A program made the position numbers and the translations under genes. The notes under the pieces are model-generated. The model had not been told where the DNA came from, did no database searches, and saw only the letters and a list, made by a program, of their open reading frames with translations. Below, piece by piece: positions 46,240 to 57,379 of a DNA stretch of 64,000 nt. How positions within the stretch are numbered: position 1 is the first letter of the stretch; each line of letters opens with the position of its first letter. This DNA is from Acanthornis magna (taxonomy: Eukaryota > Chordata > Aves > Passeriformes > Acanthizidae): contig JAWUZG010000357.1 of the NCBI GenBank assembly GCA_036785705.1, positions 62,001 through 126,000 of the forward strand, read 5' to 3'.

Positions 46240-46245
46240 AATAAA
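46240..46245 (+). promoter_or_regulatory. Candidate MAPK15 poly(A) signal
   Basis: AATAAA in an AT-rich setting, 1013 bases past the MAPK15 stop. No stronger signal is seen earlier. Confidence 0.4.
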
Positions 46246-46299
46246 TACTTTCTATTGCACTGCAGAAAATCTTTGTATTGTTTTCCAGTAGGGAAACTG

Positions 46300-47150
46300 C
46301 CTGTTGGTAGGGCTGTTTTCTTCAGTGAATAATTGGTCATTTTTATTGTTTTTGCTTTCAGAAAGCAAAGTTTCATGAGATACTATTGCTGAGACATCGT
46401 GAAGGTGTTGCCAGCCTACAGTGGGACTACAGGAAACTTTATATTCCTATTTCAATGATGATTTTGGATACATTTTCCAAAATGGTAAATGATTGTTATT
46501 CCCCCCGAGCTCTCTCAGCTGCTCCAGACCTGTCACGTCATGAACTGGAGTTACACTGTCAAGGAAGTCACTACTCAGGCAAGGCAGGATTTTATTTTAG
46601 ATGCTTTTTTAAACATTCAGCTGAAAAGGCCTCCTAAAACCAGGCCATTCTCCACCAATAGCAGCTTCTTTCAGCACAGCCCCTCAAAGCAAGTAATTCC
46701 CTGTACAAAAAGGAACAAACCACAAGCAAACCAGACCCTGCAGGCTCAGGAACTGGGAAATACAAAAGCTGGGCCTGTGCTGCTGGAAAAGATCAGAGCC
46801 ACAGATTAGGCCAAAATGTTGGTTATAACTATTTCTTTGTTGGTAAACCTTCAAAAAAGTGCCTCCTGTGTCTGATTCATTGTGAGATATAGAAAAAGAA
46901 TAACTTTACTTGACAAACAAATAGGCTTTAAATATTTTTTCCAGTTAATATGTGTATGTGTGTATTTATCTTTCCTGGCCCAATCTCAAGTACTGAATTT
47001 TCTATTTTTCATTCTTTTTTGAAATTGGAATGGTTTTGTCTGCTGAAAATATTCCTCGGGTTTAAGAGACTATCACTTAGTTTTGTACAGTAACAGAGAC
47101 TTGTTTAAAAAAAAAAAAGACTTCTGTTTTTTAAGCATGTTGGCAATTTA
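46300..47150. other. Intergenic space between the MAPK15 and FAM83H 3' ends
   Basis: Low-GC DNA without a supported gene. A plus frame at 46489-46809 has no recognisable similarity or splice context. Confidence 0.5.
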
Positions 47151-47155
47151 ATTAT

Positions 47156-47161
47156 TTTATT
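47156..47161 (-). promoter_or_regulatory. Candidate FAM83H poly(A) signal
   Basis: AATAAA on minus, 189 bases after the FAM83H stop codon. It faces the MAPK15 3' end. Confidence 0.5.
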
Positions 47162-47349
47162 TGGAACATAGTGTGATATACCTGACTTTATTGAGCCACC
47201 TGTGCTGTGGGAGGCTCGTGCTGGATACATTTCCGCTCACTAACCAAGAAGAGCATTGCCATTGGGGTTTGTAGCCATCATAGACAAATTTCTTCCTCGT
47301 TCCCCTGTGACAGTCAGTGATTAAATGGAATTAAATAGGATTTTTATGA

Positions 47350-50300
47350 TCATTTTTTGGTCTTGAAGGTCCCCAGGATTTTGGGCATGAATTTTCCCAT
47401 TTTCTTGTCTTTGGCATCTGTGTCGTATTCCTCTTCACTCGGACTCGTGTGTTCATCCTTCTTGCAGAACACCTCAAACCTGCTGTAGACTCTCTTCTCC
47501 TTCCGCATGTTCTCCATTTTTTTCAGGAGCGTGTCTCTATCCTCCGACGGCTGCCGCTGGAGGTTCCGTTTCTGGCTCCCAAAGCTCTCAGACCTGTGGA
47601 TATTGCAACTCTTCTCCTTTTCCCCTTTTCTTTCCAAGCTTGTGGTTGACCTGGAGAGGTCGGGGTTGCTGGTGGATGGCAGCTGCTTGGCCAGCTCGGC
47701 TCTGTTCTTCTGGCTGTTGGCAGAGATCTGCTCCAGGATCACCTTGGTGTCGTCACGCAGGTTGCTGCTGTACAGGATGTTGGCTGTGGACGAAGGGAAC
47801 CTCCCTTGTGTTGTCTGGCTGCTCTTGGGGGGGAGTGGTGCTGCGAATTTGTGGGGTTTTTCTTCCTCCATCGCTTCCTGGCAGTCCCCTATGGATGATC
47901 GTTTGAGCACCACCGCCTGCTTGTCACATTTCCCACCCTCAGGGGCAGGTTCCTCCTCCAATTTCTTTTCACCTTTTGGGTTCAAAAGCTGCTTCAGCCG
48001 TAGTGACCCTTTTCTTAAAAACTCCATGGGATTTTGCTCTTGTTTTGAACAGTCTTCCTCAGATTTGTTGAGAGAGCTGTCAGACCCTTGACTTCTAGAC
48101 AGGCTTTCTAGAACTGAGGATGTAGTACCTGTCCTAACCTGTGGTTTCTTCATTTCTGTGTTGACTAATTTTGGAGTGTCTTCTCTGAAGGTCACTCTGT
48201 CCTTCTTCTCTGGAAGAGCCAATTTCTGAGTGTCTCCTACGAATATCAGGCTCTCCTTCTCTGGAAGAGCAGGTTTGTTGTCGATGGGGTAAAACCGGGA
48301 TGACAACTTGTCCACCTTAGTGCCAAGGTGTGCCAGGGGATCTTTACTCAACGCATCCCCAAGCTGGGGGCTGGATGAAGCCATTCCAAATGCTCTGTCC
48401 AAATCTCCGTGCATTTTGTAAGTACTGCAGGAGTCTTTGGAGTCCAGCACTCTGCTCTCCAGAATCTTATACTGCACAGATTTGGTACATTTCTTCTCCG
48501 TGTTCTGTGATTCCTCCTGGAGGTAACCCGAGACAGCTTTGGTGTGGGTGACCGTGCCCATGTCCTTGCCCACGGCTTTGTACTTCTCCAGCAGCTCAGC
48601 CACTTTGGAGGAGGCAGCTGTCTTGATGGTTTCATTGTCCTTTGTTAACTCACTGGACATTTGCTCTTTTTGGATCATCTGCACCTTTTCTATTGTGGTG
48701 TTGGGCTGATCTAATTTGGCAGCGCTGAAAATCAGCGAGGACCTGAGTCTGGAGCTCCTCTGGATCAAGGGATTTATCCTGGACCTGAAGGCATCTGGTT
48801 TCATGATCGAGGTCTCTTCACCTGCTCTGTCAGAATCTCCAGATTCCTTGGCACTGTCAATTCCCAGTGGCTTGCTATTGAAAGGCGAGGGGGATTTGAA
48901 GGCCGGGACGAGGTCAGTGGGGTGCTTTGTGAGGGGATCCCCAAGAGCATCACTATATGCCTCAGACTCCATCGGCATCGGGAGCCCTTCTTCTGGTTCA
49001 GACTGGTACGCGCTGAGGTACGAAGAAATCCTCCAGTTCCGTAACCCCGTTCTGTTTTCCTGCGCGTTCTTGTCGTCGTCCTGCTCCTCCTCCTTGTCCT
49101 GCAGGAACAGGCGCTGCTCCAGGCTCTGCTTCTGCGTGGGAGAAGTCTGGCAAATGAATTTCTGTCCTATATTCTGCCTCCGTAACATCATTCCCATTGG
49201 GCCATTGCCCGCGGGGTTCAGCTGATCAGAGCCATGCCTCACCTCCCTGGAAGAATTTGAGGGTACGTAATCGAGCCGTAAGGGGAAACCCTCCTGTGGG
49301 TAACTGGGTTCCAGTTCAGGGTATCGGGGTCCGTCTCCGTAGTCTTCCAGTTCATTGAATCCCGGCCTCCCGCCTCGAATCCTGTCGAAGAATCCCTGAG
49401 GTCTGCCAGGAAGATGGGGATGTTCAAACTGGTACTGGTAGAACTGGTCCTTCTGGAAATGACTGGATTGGATTTTGAACTCGTCCAGGTTGTTCATGAA
49501 CATCTGCCGGGCGTACTGCTTGGTAGAAGCAAAATTTTCAAATGTTCCTTCTGCAAAACTGTGTCTCTTAAAAGCATCCAACTCCAGCTGCTTGGAACGG
49601 AGGAAACCCCTGACCGGATCCATCTGGGAATTCTCCATTTCCACCTTTTTATACATCCGCATGGCTGACCCCTCCACGGTGTGCCTCAGCATATCGTCCC
49701 TTCGAAAATTGGAGAGGAAATACCTGTCGGGATCCACTCTGTCCATGAAGGAGGGGAAGAGACTTTCGTCCCTCTGGAACATCAGGGGGCCTTTTTTGGG
49801 AAAGAAAGGCATGTTATTGCCAAAGGGAGCCATGGCAAACGCGTTCTCTGCCTTCGCCAAGACGTTGGCCGGAGGAACGAGAGGTTCCGACTGTGCAAAC
49901 AAAATGCGGAATTCTTCATCGAAGCTGGCCACCAGCTCGCCCTGAAAGATGTGTGCAATGCTCCTGTGGATCTTCTCAAAGGACCACATGAAACTGCAGA
50001 GAACAAAAGGGATGGAGGGTATTAGCATCGAGTAACTCAGCTGTACCTGTTTTCACTAAAGCAAATTTTAAATTTTCTGCTCAGGCAGAAGTAAGGCAAA
50101 ATAAGGGCAGAAAATTCCCCTGCACCTACTTGTAACAAATGATTGTTCCCAAAACTCACAGACTGATTTGGGATCACACCTTCGCAGAGAATTTTACAAG
50201 GTGATAAGTTTGTTAGATTTCTGTTCTAAAAAGCCAGGCAGTCGTGTCACCCAGAGTGCAAGCTGATGATAATCCTTATGTGAAGGAGATGCTCCTGCCT

Positions 50301-53300
50301 TTAACACTGTCAATAATGACCTGGACGGCACCTCAGCACCTGGCAGGTGACACCAGGCAGGGGACCCCAAAGGCTGGGGAGATGTGCTGACAGGAACCTC
50401 AGAAAAGACAAATCCAAGATCTTTCTCCTTTCCACCCACATGGTTTGGGGGGCCCTGAACAGAAGGAGCTGGGCTGGACAGAGGGAGGAAGATGTTCAGT
50501 GTTCTGGTGTTCATCTTCCCGAATCAAGCTCTGCTTTTTTCCCCCCCATCTGCTGACTGATGGGAAGTAGGGAAGGGATCCCTTATTTTGCCTTGCCTAG
50601 AGTGGCAGAAGTAGTCCTGAACAATTATCTTGATGCTCTCCTGAACAAAAAATGACCCAATTGAAACAGTTAGTTGTTTGGTACAGCATCAAGTGTAATT
50701 CTTTCCAAACATCTGGAAAAAAACGCCAAAGTGGAATCTTACTATTAAGGAATGTGCACTTTAATCAGATTCTTCTAACTGTGAGTCTTTTTTCTCCAGA
50801 TACTGCATTTTTAAACACCCTTAATTCTATTTGTTTATCTTCCACCATGAGAAGCAACTCATGGTCGGCTTTGAGCAACCTTGTCTAGTAGAAGGTTTCC
50901 CTGCCAGCAGCTGGGGTGAAACCATATGAGCTTTAAGGTCCCTCCAACCCAAACCATTCTGTGATTCTATGATTGCTTAGAGCGTGACAGGCGTTTATCC
51001 AATCACCCTTTCAACACGTGAAGGAGAAATTCTTCTGCTGGAACTCACTAAAAACATTTATTCTGCCAAAAATGAACACCTTAGCTGGTAAGATTGTTAT
51101 TCCCAAAAGGATGGTGATGTGTTAATGGCTGATCTCAATCCTAACTAAATCCTAACTAAATCTCACCCAGCACTAAAACCGTCTGTCAAAATCTCTGTTG
51201 TCCAGAGAAGCTGTGGCTGCCCCATCCTTGAAAGTGTTCGAGGCCAGGTTGGATGGGGCTTGGAGCAACCTGGGATAGTGGAAACTGTCCCTGCCCATGT
51301 GGGGCTGGAACAAGATGAGCTTTAAAGTCCCTTCCTACTCAAACCATTCAGTGATTTGATGATTCTACGAGTGGAGGTCAAAGTCCATTTGGTCCAGCCT
51401 AAGATGCAAATCTTACATTCCTTACGCTGTGGCAAATTCTCCCTGGAATGGATCAGGAGGGAGCTGAGCACCTCTGCAGCCAACCCCTGAGTGTGAACTG
51501 GACAGGGACCACAGCAGAGCTCCTCACCTGTAGTTGCCACTCAGCACCACCATGCAGTCCACCAGCAGGAACTTCTCCTTCAGGTGCCCTTTGAAGGACA
51601 TCCCCGTGCGGCAGTAGTAGGTTGGGCCAGACACCGTCCTCACCCTCAGGAACTGCAAACCAGAAAGGCACTGACTCAGATGGGACCCTCATTCCCTCCC
51701 CTGCCCCTCCTTCCCCATCTCATTTAAATTCCATCCTTCCACTGGGATTATCCTCCAGCTCCCGTGGTTCTTCCTGCAGACACAGCGATGTACATCTTCA
51801 GCCTTCACCCCATAATGTGCCAGCTCTCCTCACTTTCTTCACACTCATCTTGAATTATTAAAATGTGGATATAGATCTAATATTGATATCCACCTGAGAC
51901 GGACAAAGACTCTCTAACTTGTTTAGAAAGTGTGTGTTTATTTCAGTGCCGGAGAGCTGCAAGGGTAACTCCCAAATGTACAGCTCCCAAGTAACAATGC
52001 AACACAGAACTTAATTATCTATAACAATAATGCATATTTAAAATACAGATACATATTCATAGCATAAGCGCTTCCCATTCCCCACTTCGGATGGAAATTA
52101 GCAAAAAATCATTAAGCATGTGCAGTTCCTGCAATGGAATTGGGTCAGTGGTCGTAAAATGGGTTTGAGGGCTGCTTTTGAGGAAGTAAAACTTGTCTTC
52201 CTCACTGTGACCTTCTTACCTCTCTGGTTTTTGACAATACCCTGGAAAACTCCCAATGCTCTCTTCTATTGTTTCTAAATAGGTTGCATCTGGGCTAAAT
52301 TTGAAACTGTCTTGGCTCTCCTTTGAACTTCTTTTCTTAAGATTATTAATTGTCTGTTCTAAGCACAGCTGAGTAAATATCAGATAATTAAAGCTACTCT
52401 GCACTTAATCATTAATTCCTTTCTAGCTGAGTTCTGCATCTTTTTCTATTCTAGTTGATTTCAACAAAACTAACTTTTACCTAAAATCTCTACATTTAAG
52501 TGTCTAAAAGAAAACCCTATGTTTCAATCTTTCACCTGTCCTCCCCTTTCTCCTTTCCCCCGTCCCCCTCAGGACACAAATCAAGTAGGGTAGGTCTTTG
52601 CTCACCTCCACATAGTTCAGGTTGACTCTGCACTTGGCAGCTGTATCGAGGAAAAGCTGGGAGTTCATTTCATCCAGGAGGATGTAGACAGGCACTCGGC
52701 GAGAGGCAGCATCCAGCACCTCAAAGAGCAGATCCACGTCCGTGAAAACGTCCATCACGATGGCCACCACCTGGGGAAGGGACGCAGGGACACATCAGCC
52801 ATCTGTGCTGGCTCATGCCCTGACCAGCCATGTTTCCCAGCTTCTCACACCCCAAAGCTGCACTGTCTCCACCTCGATTTCCTTTTGAAACAGGAACTTT
52901 CATTCCAACTCCCTTTTGGAACAGGAAACATCCCAATTAAAGGTTCCTTTAAGCACTGGAAGGAGAATTTCTGTCCAGGAAGGTGCATGTTCTGTGTATA
53001 CAGGTGAGGGGAAACTTCACCATCCCTGGGTGTTCCCCCACTCATCAATCCAATGATTCCATGAATTTTTTGGCCATGAAATCACACTGGATGGTGTATG
53101 GAGCTGCTCCCCCACTCCAACATCCACGTGCCGTTTTTAGGTAACTTTTGGACAACATTCAGGCAGCCAATATTCAGCTGCATCCGTGTGCTGATTATTT
53201 GGGAAGCAGCTTCACAGGTTTGCCTTCCTGTCCTTCCCAACTCCGTGAGTACAAATACTTGATGGAAAGGGCGTAAGGAAGAAGGAGCCAAATTCTTCTC

Positions 53301-54547
53301 AGTGGTGCCCAGGGAGATGACAAGACACAAACTGAAACACAGGAAATTGCAGTTAAATTAGAGAAAAGCCTCTGGGACTTTAAGGAGGTTGAACATGGGA
53401 CCAGGAGTCTCCACCCTTGGAGATGCTCAAGGACACATCCTGAGTGACCCTCTCTAATCGACTCTGAGCAGGGGGGCTGGACAGGACCAGCTCCCCTTCC
53501 AATTTGAGCTGTTTGGGGATTCTGTGAACTCCTGGTGTTTTTTAGTGTGACTTTGGACACTCTCTCTACAAGCTTTGGTGCAGTCACTGCTGGATTTGGA
53601 ATCATCCTGCTCCTTTGTCAGGTTCTGGAAGCAAAGTTAAGGGAATTGGCAGAGGACCTGATGTTGCTCATCCTGGAGAAGAGAAGGCTCCAGGGAAACC
53701 TTAAAGCCCTTTCCGGTGCCTAAAGTGGCTCCAAGAGAGCTCAGGAGGGATTTTGGACAAGGGCCCGGAGTGACACGACAGAGAGGAATGGCTTCCCACT
53801 GCCAGAGGGTGAGTTTAGTTGGGATCTTGGGAAGAAATTCTTCCCTGTGAGGGTGGAGAGGCCCTGGCACAGATTGCCCAGAGAAGCTGTGGCTGCCCCT
53901 GGATCCCTGGAAGTGTCCAAGGCCAGGCTGGACATGACTTGGAGCAGCCTGGGCTAGTGGAAGGTGTCCCTGCCCATGGCAGGGGTGAAACTTGATGACC
54001 TTTAAGGTCCTTCTGACTCAAACAACTCCGTTATGATTCTCTATTCTGATAGAGAATGCATGGTTTTCCCTCTGCTCTAGCTGGGCTCTCCCTGTCTCAC
54101 CTGCTGAGCTGCTCGAATCATCCTGCGAGCCTCCTCCTTAATGCTGGGGTTGTCTGGCGGGGGTGGCTGCACGAGCGTTGTCACCTCTGTCCCCCTGAAC
54201 CCAAAGACCATCGGCCAGCCCAGGTCAAGCTCAGGAACGGCAAGGTCTGAATTCATGGGCCAATAAGTCCCGGAGGATCCATCCATGTCATTGTCCCCCG
54301 CGGTGTCCGTGCTGCCCTCCTGGTTGGCATATTGGGGCTTCTGGAGGTTCTGGATGATGTGATCAACCTCAGAGCCGCAGAGGAAATCGGGGGCTGCCTC
54401 CTCTGCCAGGAAGCGCTGGTAGCTCTCCTTGCCCTCCTCCGTGAGCACATCCAGCGCCAGGCGATAATACTCCTTGTAGTGGGGGGGAAGGTAGTTGGGG
54501 TCCAGGGGATTGTCCCCCTGCGAGGAGCTTTGGGAGCGACGAGCCAT
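47350..54547 (-). CDS. FAM83H: FAM83H, CK1-binding keratin scaffold
   Basis: Four coding exons: 54101-54547, 52606-52770, 51528-51652, 47350-49993; 3381 bases, 1126 aa (human 1179). The N-terminal DUF1669 (PLD-like pseudo-enzyme) spans exons 1-4: MARRSQSSSQGDNPLDPNYL ... MVAIVMDVFTDVDLL ... a degenerate HKD-like HLKEKFLLVD. The CK1-anchoring residues known from human fall at identical numbers: D236, F247, F251, F270 and F274 (SFMWSF; ASFDEEF). The large last exon (880 residues) encodes the Ser-rich tail that recruits CK1 to keratins. In people, truncations within it cause hypocalcified amelogenesis imperfecta. Birds lack teeth, yet the frame is intact, arguing for a general epithelial role. 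A 3' splice site at 54562 shows that a non-coding first exon lies further right. Confidence 0.97.
50865..50975 (+). mobile_element. CR1 LINE 3' tip (FAM83H intron 3)
   Basis: GAAGGTTTCCCTGCCAGCAG and TTTAAGGTCCCTCCAACCCA, then CATTCTGTGATTCTATGATT, the CR1 terminal microsatellite. Confidence 0.75.
51196..51370 (+). mobile_element. CR1 LINE 3' fragment (FAM83H intron 3)
   Basis: GAGGCCAGGTTGGATGGGGC through the AGTCCCTTCCTACTCAAACC end. It stops about 160 bases from FAM83H exon 3. Confidence 0.75.
53360..54045 (+). mobile_element. CR1 LINE 3' region (FAM83H intron 1)
   Basis: Two CR1-like segments are adjacent, about 53360-53545 and 53640-54040. The second ends in ACCTTTAAGGTCCTTCTGAC. It lies 60 bases from the exon 1 donor. 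Confidence 0.7.
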
Positions 54548-54744
54548 GAGGGGAGGGAAAGCTGGAGGGAAAGAAAAAACAGCCGTGAGAGCGATGTCGT
54601 GATAGCGATGTCGTGATGATGCCGGTGATTTTTGTATTTTCTTTTTATACCCTTTTTATATTTTTTTATACCCTTTCCCTTCCCCGTTACCCTCTAAACA
54701 CACTCCTTGTACCCTGCACAAACACTCCTTGTACTTTAGCCCTA

Positions 54745-55150
54745 CATGTTTACAACCCTTGTAGTCTGATATTTAGCTTAGTTTGGGGTCCTGCAAAGCG
54801 AGGAAGACCAAACATTCACATTATCTCAGAACTAGAGGCTCCAACCTGTTCTCTCTTGGAACATGTTTTTGTAAACTGGGCTGTAGTCTCATTTGGGGGT
54901 GGGGGGTTCATTAGAATAGGGGGCAATTATTCATTTATTAAGTTTCTTATTGGGGGATTTCAAGTAGATATGCTAATTTTGTGAAGTCCATAAAATTCGG
55001 TACGCGTTGTACGGGGAGGGTTCCGGCTCGTCGTTCGCTCCTTGGTGTGTTTTCCACCTTTGATGAGCCTGGGCACCTAGGATCCTATTAAACCGAGGTA
55101 AATTCCCTTTTCCCACTACTGCTATGTCTGCTTCATATTTTCACTAGCCT
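54745..55150 (+). mobile_element. ERV LTR fragment upstream of the FAM83H coding start
   Basis: It shares ordered motifs with the 16075-16600 element: TTGTAAACTGGGCTGTAGTCTC, TTATTAAGTTTCTT, CCACCTTTGATGAGCCTGGG, CTATTAAACC. It has no internal viral sequence. It lies in the FAM83H 5' UTR intron or promoter region. Confidence 0.55.
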
Positions 55151-56461
55151 GTTTAAGGCATCAATGACAGCGACACATCTTCATCACACAGCAAAGGGAA
55201 GAGACTAACAGCATGGAGAAAGTTCAATCTGAAGGCATGAGAGCCTAAAATTAGGCAAAGGTGTGAGTCACTTAACCATTACCTTCACACGGTTAATTGT
55301 TTTGGGCCAAAATAAGGAACAAATCAACCAGGCAGCCCTGGGATGAGTGAGGCCAATGCATCCAACAGAACGCCCAACTTTTTCTTTTAGGCTGCTGGTT
55401 GCTAAGGTAAATTTATCATTTGTTTTAAAGTTGAGAGCAAAGCTGTAGGTGGTTATTATCTACACTCAATTAAAATCAATTTCCAAATTGATTTACAATG
55501 TTCCAATTTACTATGTGTAATGTGGCCCTAAACCAAAAGCACATGCCTGGATCCAAGGGCACCCTCTGGATCCTTATAAATTGGGTGTTCTGAGCACCTC
55601 AGCACGTGAACAGAAGCAGGGGGTGCGTGGGTGCAGGTGAGTTTAGGGATGTCCTGCTGGTGTGACACAGTCAGAAGGCAGAGCAGTCTTCATGAGATGA
55701 ATGAAGAAATAAAAAACAAGGGATGTGATCACTTCTTCAGTCTCCTCATGTTGAGAAAAAATAGAGCTGAAGGGTCTCACATGCAATATTTGATAACTGC
55801 CCATGAGACCAATTATTTGAGACTATAGACAAACCTGATTTAAACCCATTTTTGAAAGAAAAGCTTGCTGTGCCATAAGCAAAATCTGACTGATCCACAA
55901 ATTGCTCAAAGCACTCTGGCTTCAGACTCTGAGCTAATGTCAATGCTGGAATGTTCTTTTCCTGCACCCACCATTGAGGCACCAGCAGAAATTTCCTCAC
56001 AATCCCCAAAAGAGTGAGTGACTCCTTCTAAGCTCTGTTACTGACTGTGAGTACAGAAGGTGAGGGTCACTGCTGTTGTCACTGCCATCCAACACTTCTG
56101 CTTCCAAAATGGGAGGGATTGCCATGGACTGGGAGGAAGACAAAGATTTCAGACTCAGATTGTCACTCTCATGAAGAGTGTAAGGATAAATGAGTTTCAA
56201 GTTCTTATCTGACCTGTGTTACTCCGGCCTCAACCTCCTACAAGTTACTCCTGTTCCAAACTGAAACTCCTGGAAAAGCTGCATGATACAATGGCAAAAA
56301 TTATGGTCTTAATAGAAGGAAAGTCCAACAGGTCCCTGTGTGATTTATTGCAACAGATCATCTTTATAGTCCACACAGACAGCAGACTTTACAGTCTGAA
56401 TTTATCTTCCCCGCTCTAATTCTGTCTTTTTCCTCTTCAAGTACACAGCACTCCACTATGT

Positions 56462-56562
56462 ATCTCTGGTGGAAGGTTTCCCTGCCCATGGCAGGGAGGT
56501 GGAATGAAATGGTCTTTAAAGTCCCTTCCCACTCAGACCATGCTGGGATTCTGTGATTTTAG
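56462..56562 (+). mobile_element. CR1 LINE 3' tip
   Basis: GTGGAAGGTTTCCCTGCCCA followed by CTTTAAAGTCCCTTCCCACT and TTCTGTGATTTTAGGATG. Confidence 0.7.
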
Positions 56563-56619
56563 GATGCTCAAGTCACCAATGTTCCTGCTTTTAACTATTT
56601 CAGTAGTGTTATGTCATTT

Positions 56620-56890
56620 TAAGGACACGCTCCCTGTAGTTGCACAGTTTTAGAAATCTTTCTCTTCTTTCTCAGGGAGAATAGAGATAAGCTGCATTCT
56701 TGTACTTTTTTAATCTCTGTATTTAGTATTAGGTGTGACCAATGGTTTTAGGAGGTGGATTCCCTGCTGACCAATAGTTGCTAGATTATTAATGGATATA
56801 TAAAGAGGTTTTTTGTAAATAAAGCTCTCCTTTCGCCATCTTGGGTTCGTCTGCCTGTTTTTCTCCGCCAGCTCCTGTGAACCTCGGGAA
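56620..56890 (+). mobile_element. ERV LTR remnant with TATA box and poly(A) signal
   Basis: A TATA-type GGATATATAAAGAGG (about 56794-56808) is followed 20 bases later by AAATAAAGCTCTCC and a CGCCATCTTGGG segment, the usual R/U5 layout. It resembles the LTR at 7385-7705 in plan. No coding part remains. Confidence 0.55.
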
Positions 56891-57124
56891 ATCTAAACCC
56901 ACAGCTCCCAGTTCCATTCATCTTGGATAGGAGAATAACATATCCAACTCATCCAAATATAACCCATGAGGGGGACAATGGTCACACAGCAAACTGCTCA
57001 CAGTGCTCAGAGAGGGGAGAGAGAGACAACTGCAACATTAAAAGGAAGAGGCATCAGAGGAACTCTGTGGACAACCAAAACAGCAGAGGAAATGTCATAC
57101 TGCTAAAGTGGTGAAACAGTTTAA

Positions 57125-57372
57125 AATTGATTAATATAATTATTTCACTACAGTTATAAATGAAGAAGAAGATCGAGCTTTGAAGAAGCTGACTGTTACT
57201 GGGTAGGACCACAGAAAACAGCAGCACTGCACAGGTTCAGCAGGAACTCATGGTTTTACATGGATTAATATAATTATTTCACTACAGTTATAAATGAAGA
57301 AGAAGATTGAGCTTTGAAGAAGCTGACTGTTAAGAAAACAGCAGCACTGCACAGCTTCAGCAGGAACTCACA
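57125..57372. repeat. Tandem duplication of about 130 bp
   Basis: Copies at about 57131-57250 and 57262-57370 share TAATATAATTATTTCACTAC through CAGCAGGAACTCA. The first copy has about 20 extra bases (TACTGGGTAGGACCACAG). Confidence 0.85.
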
Positions 57373-57379
57373 GCTGGAG

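Noticed and set aside
47449..49945. Plus ORFs of 66-194 aa across the FAM83H last exon
   Set aside because: They are antisense shadows of the conserved FAM83H frame.
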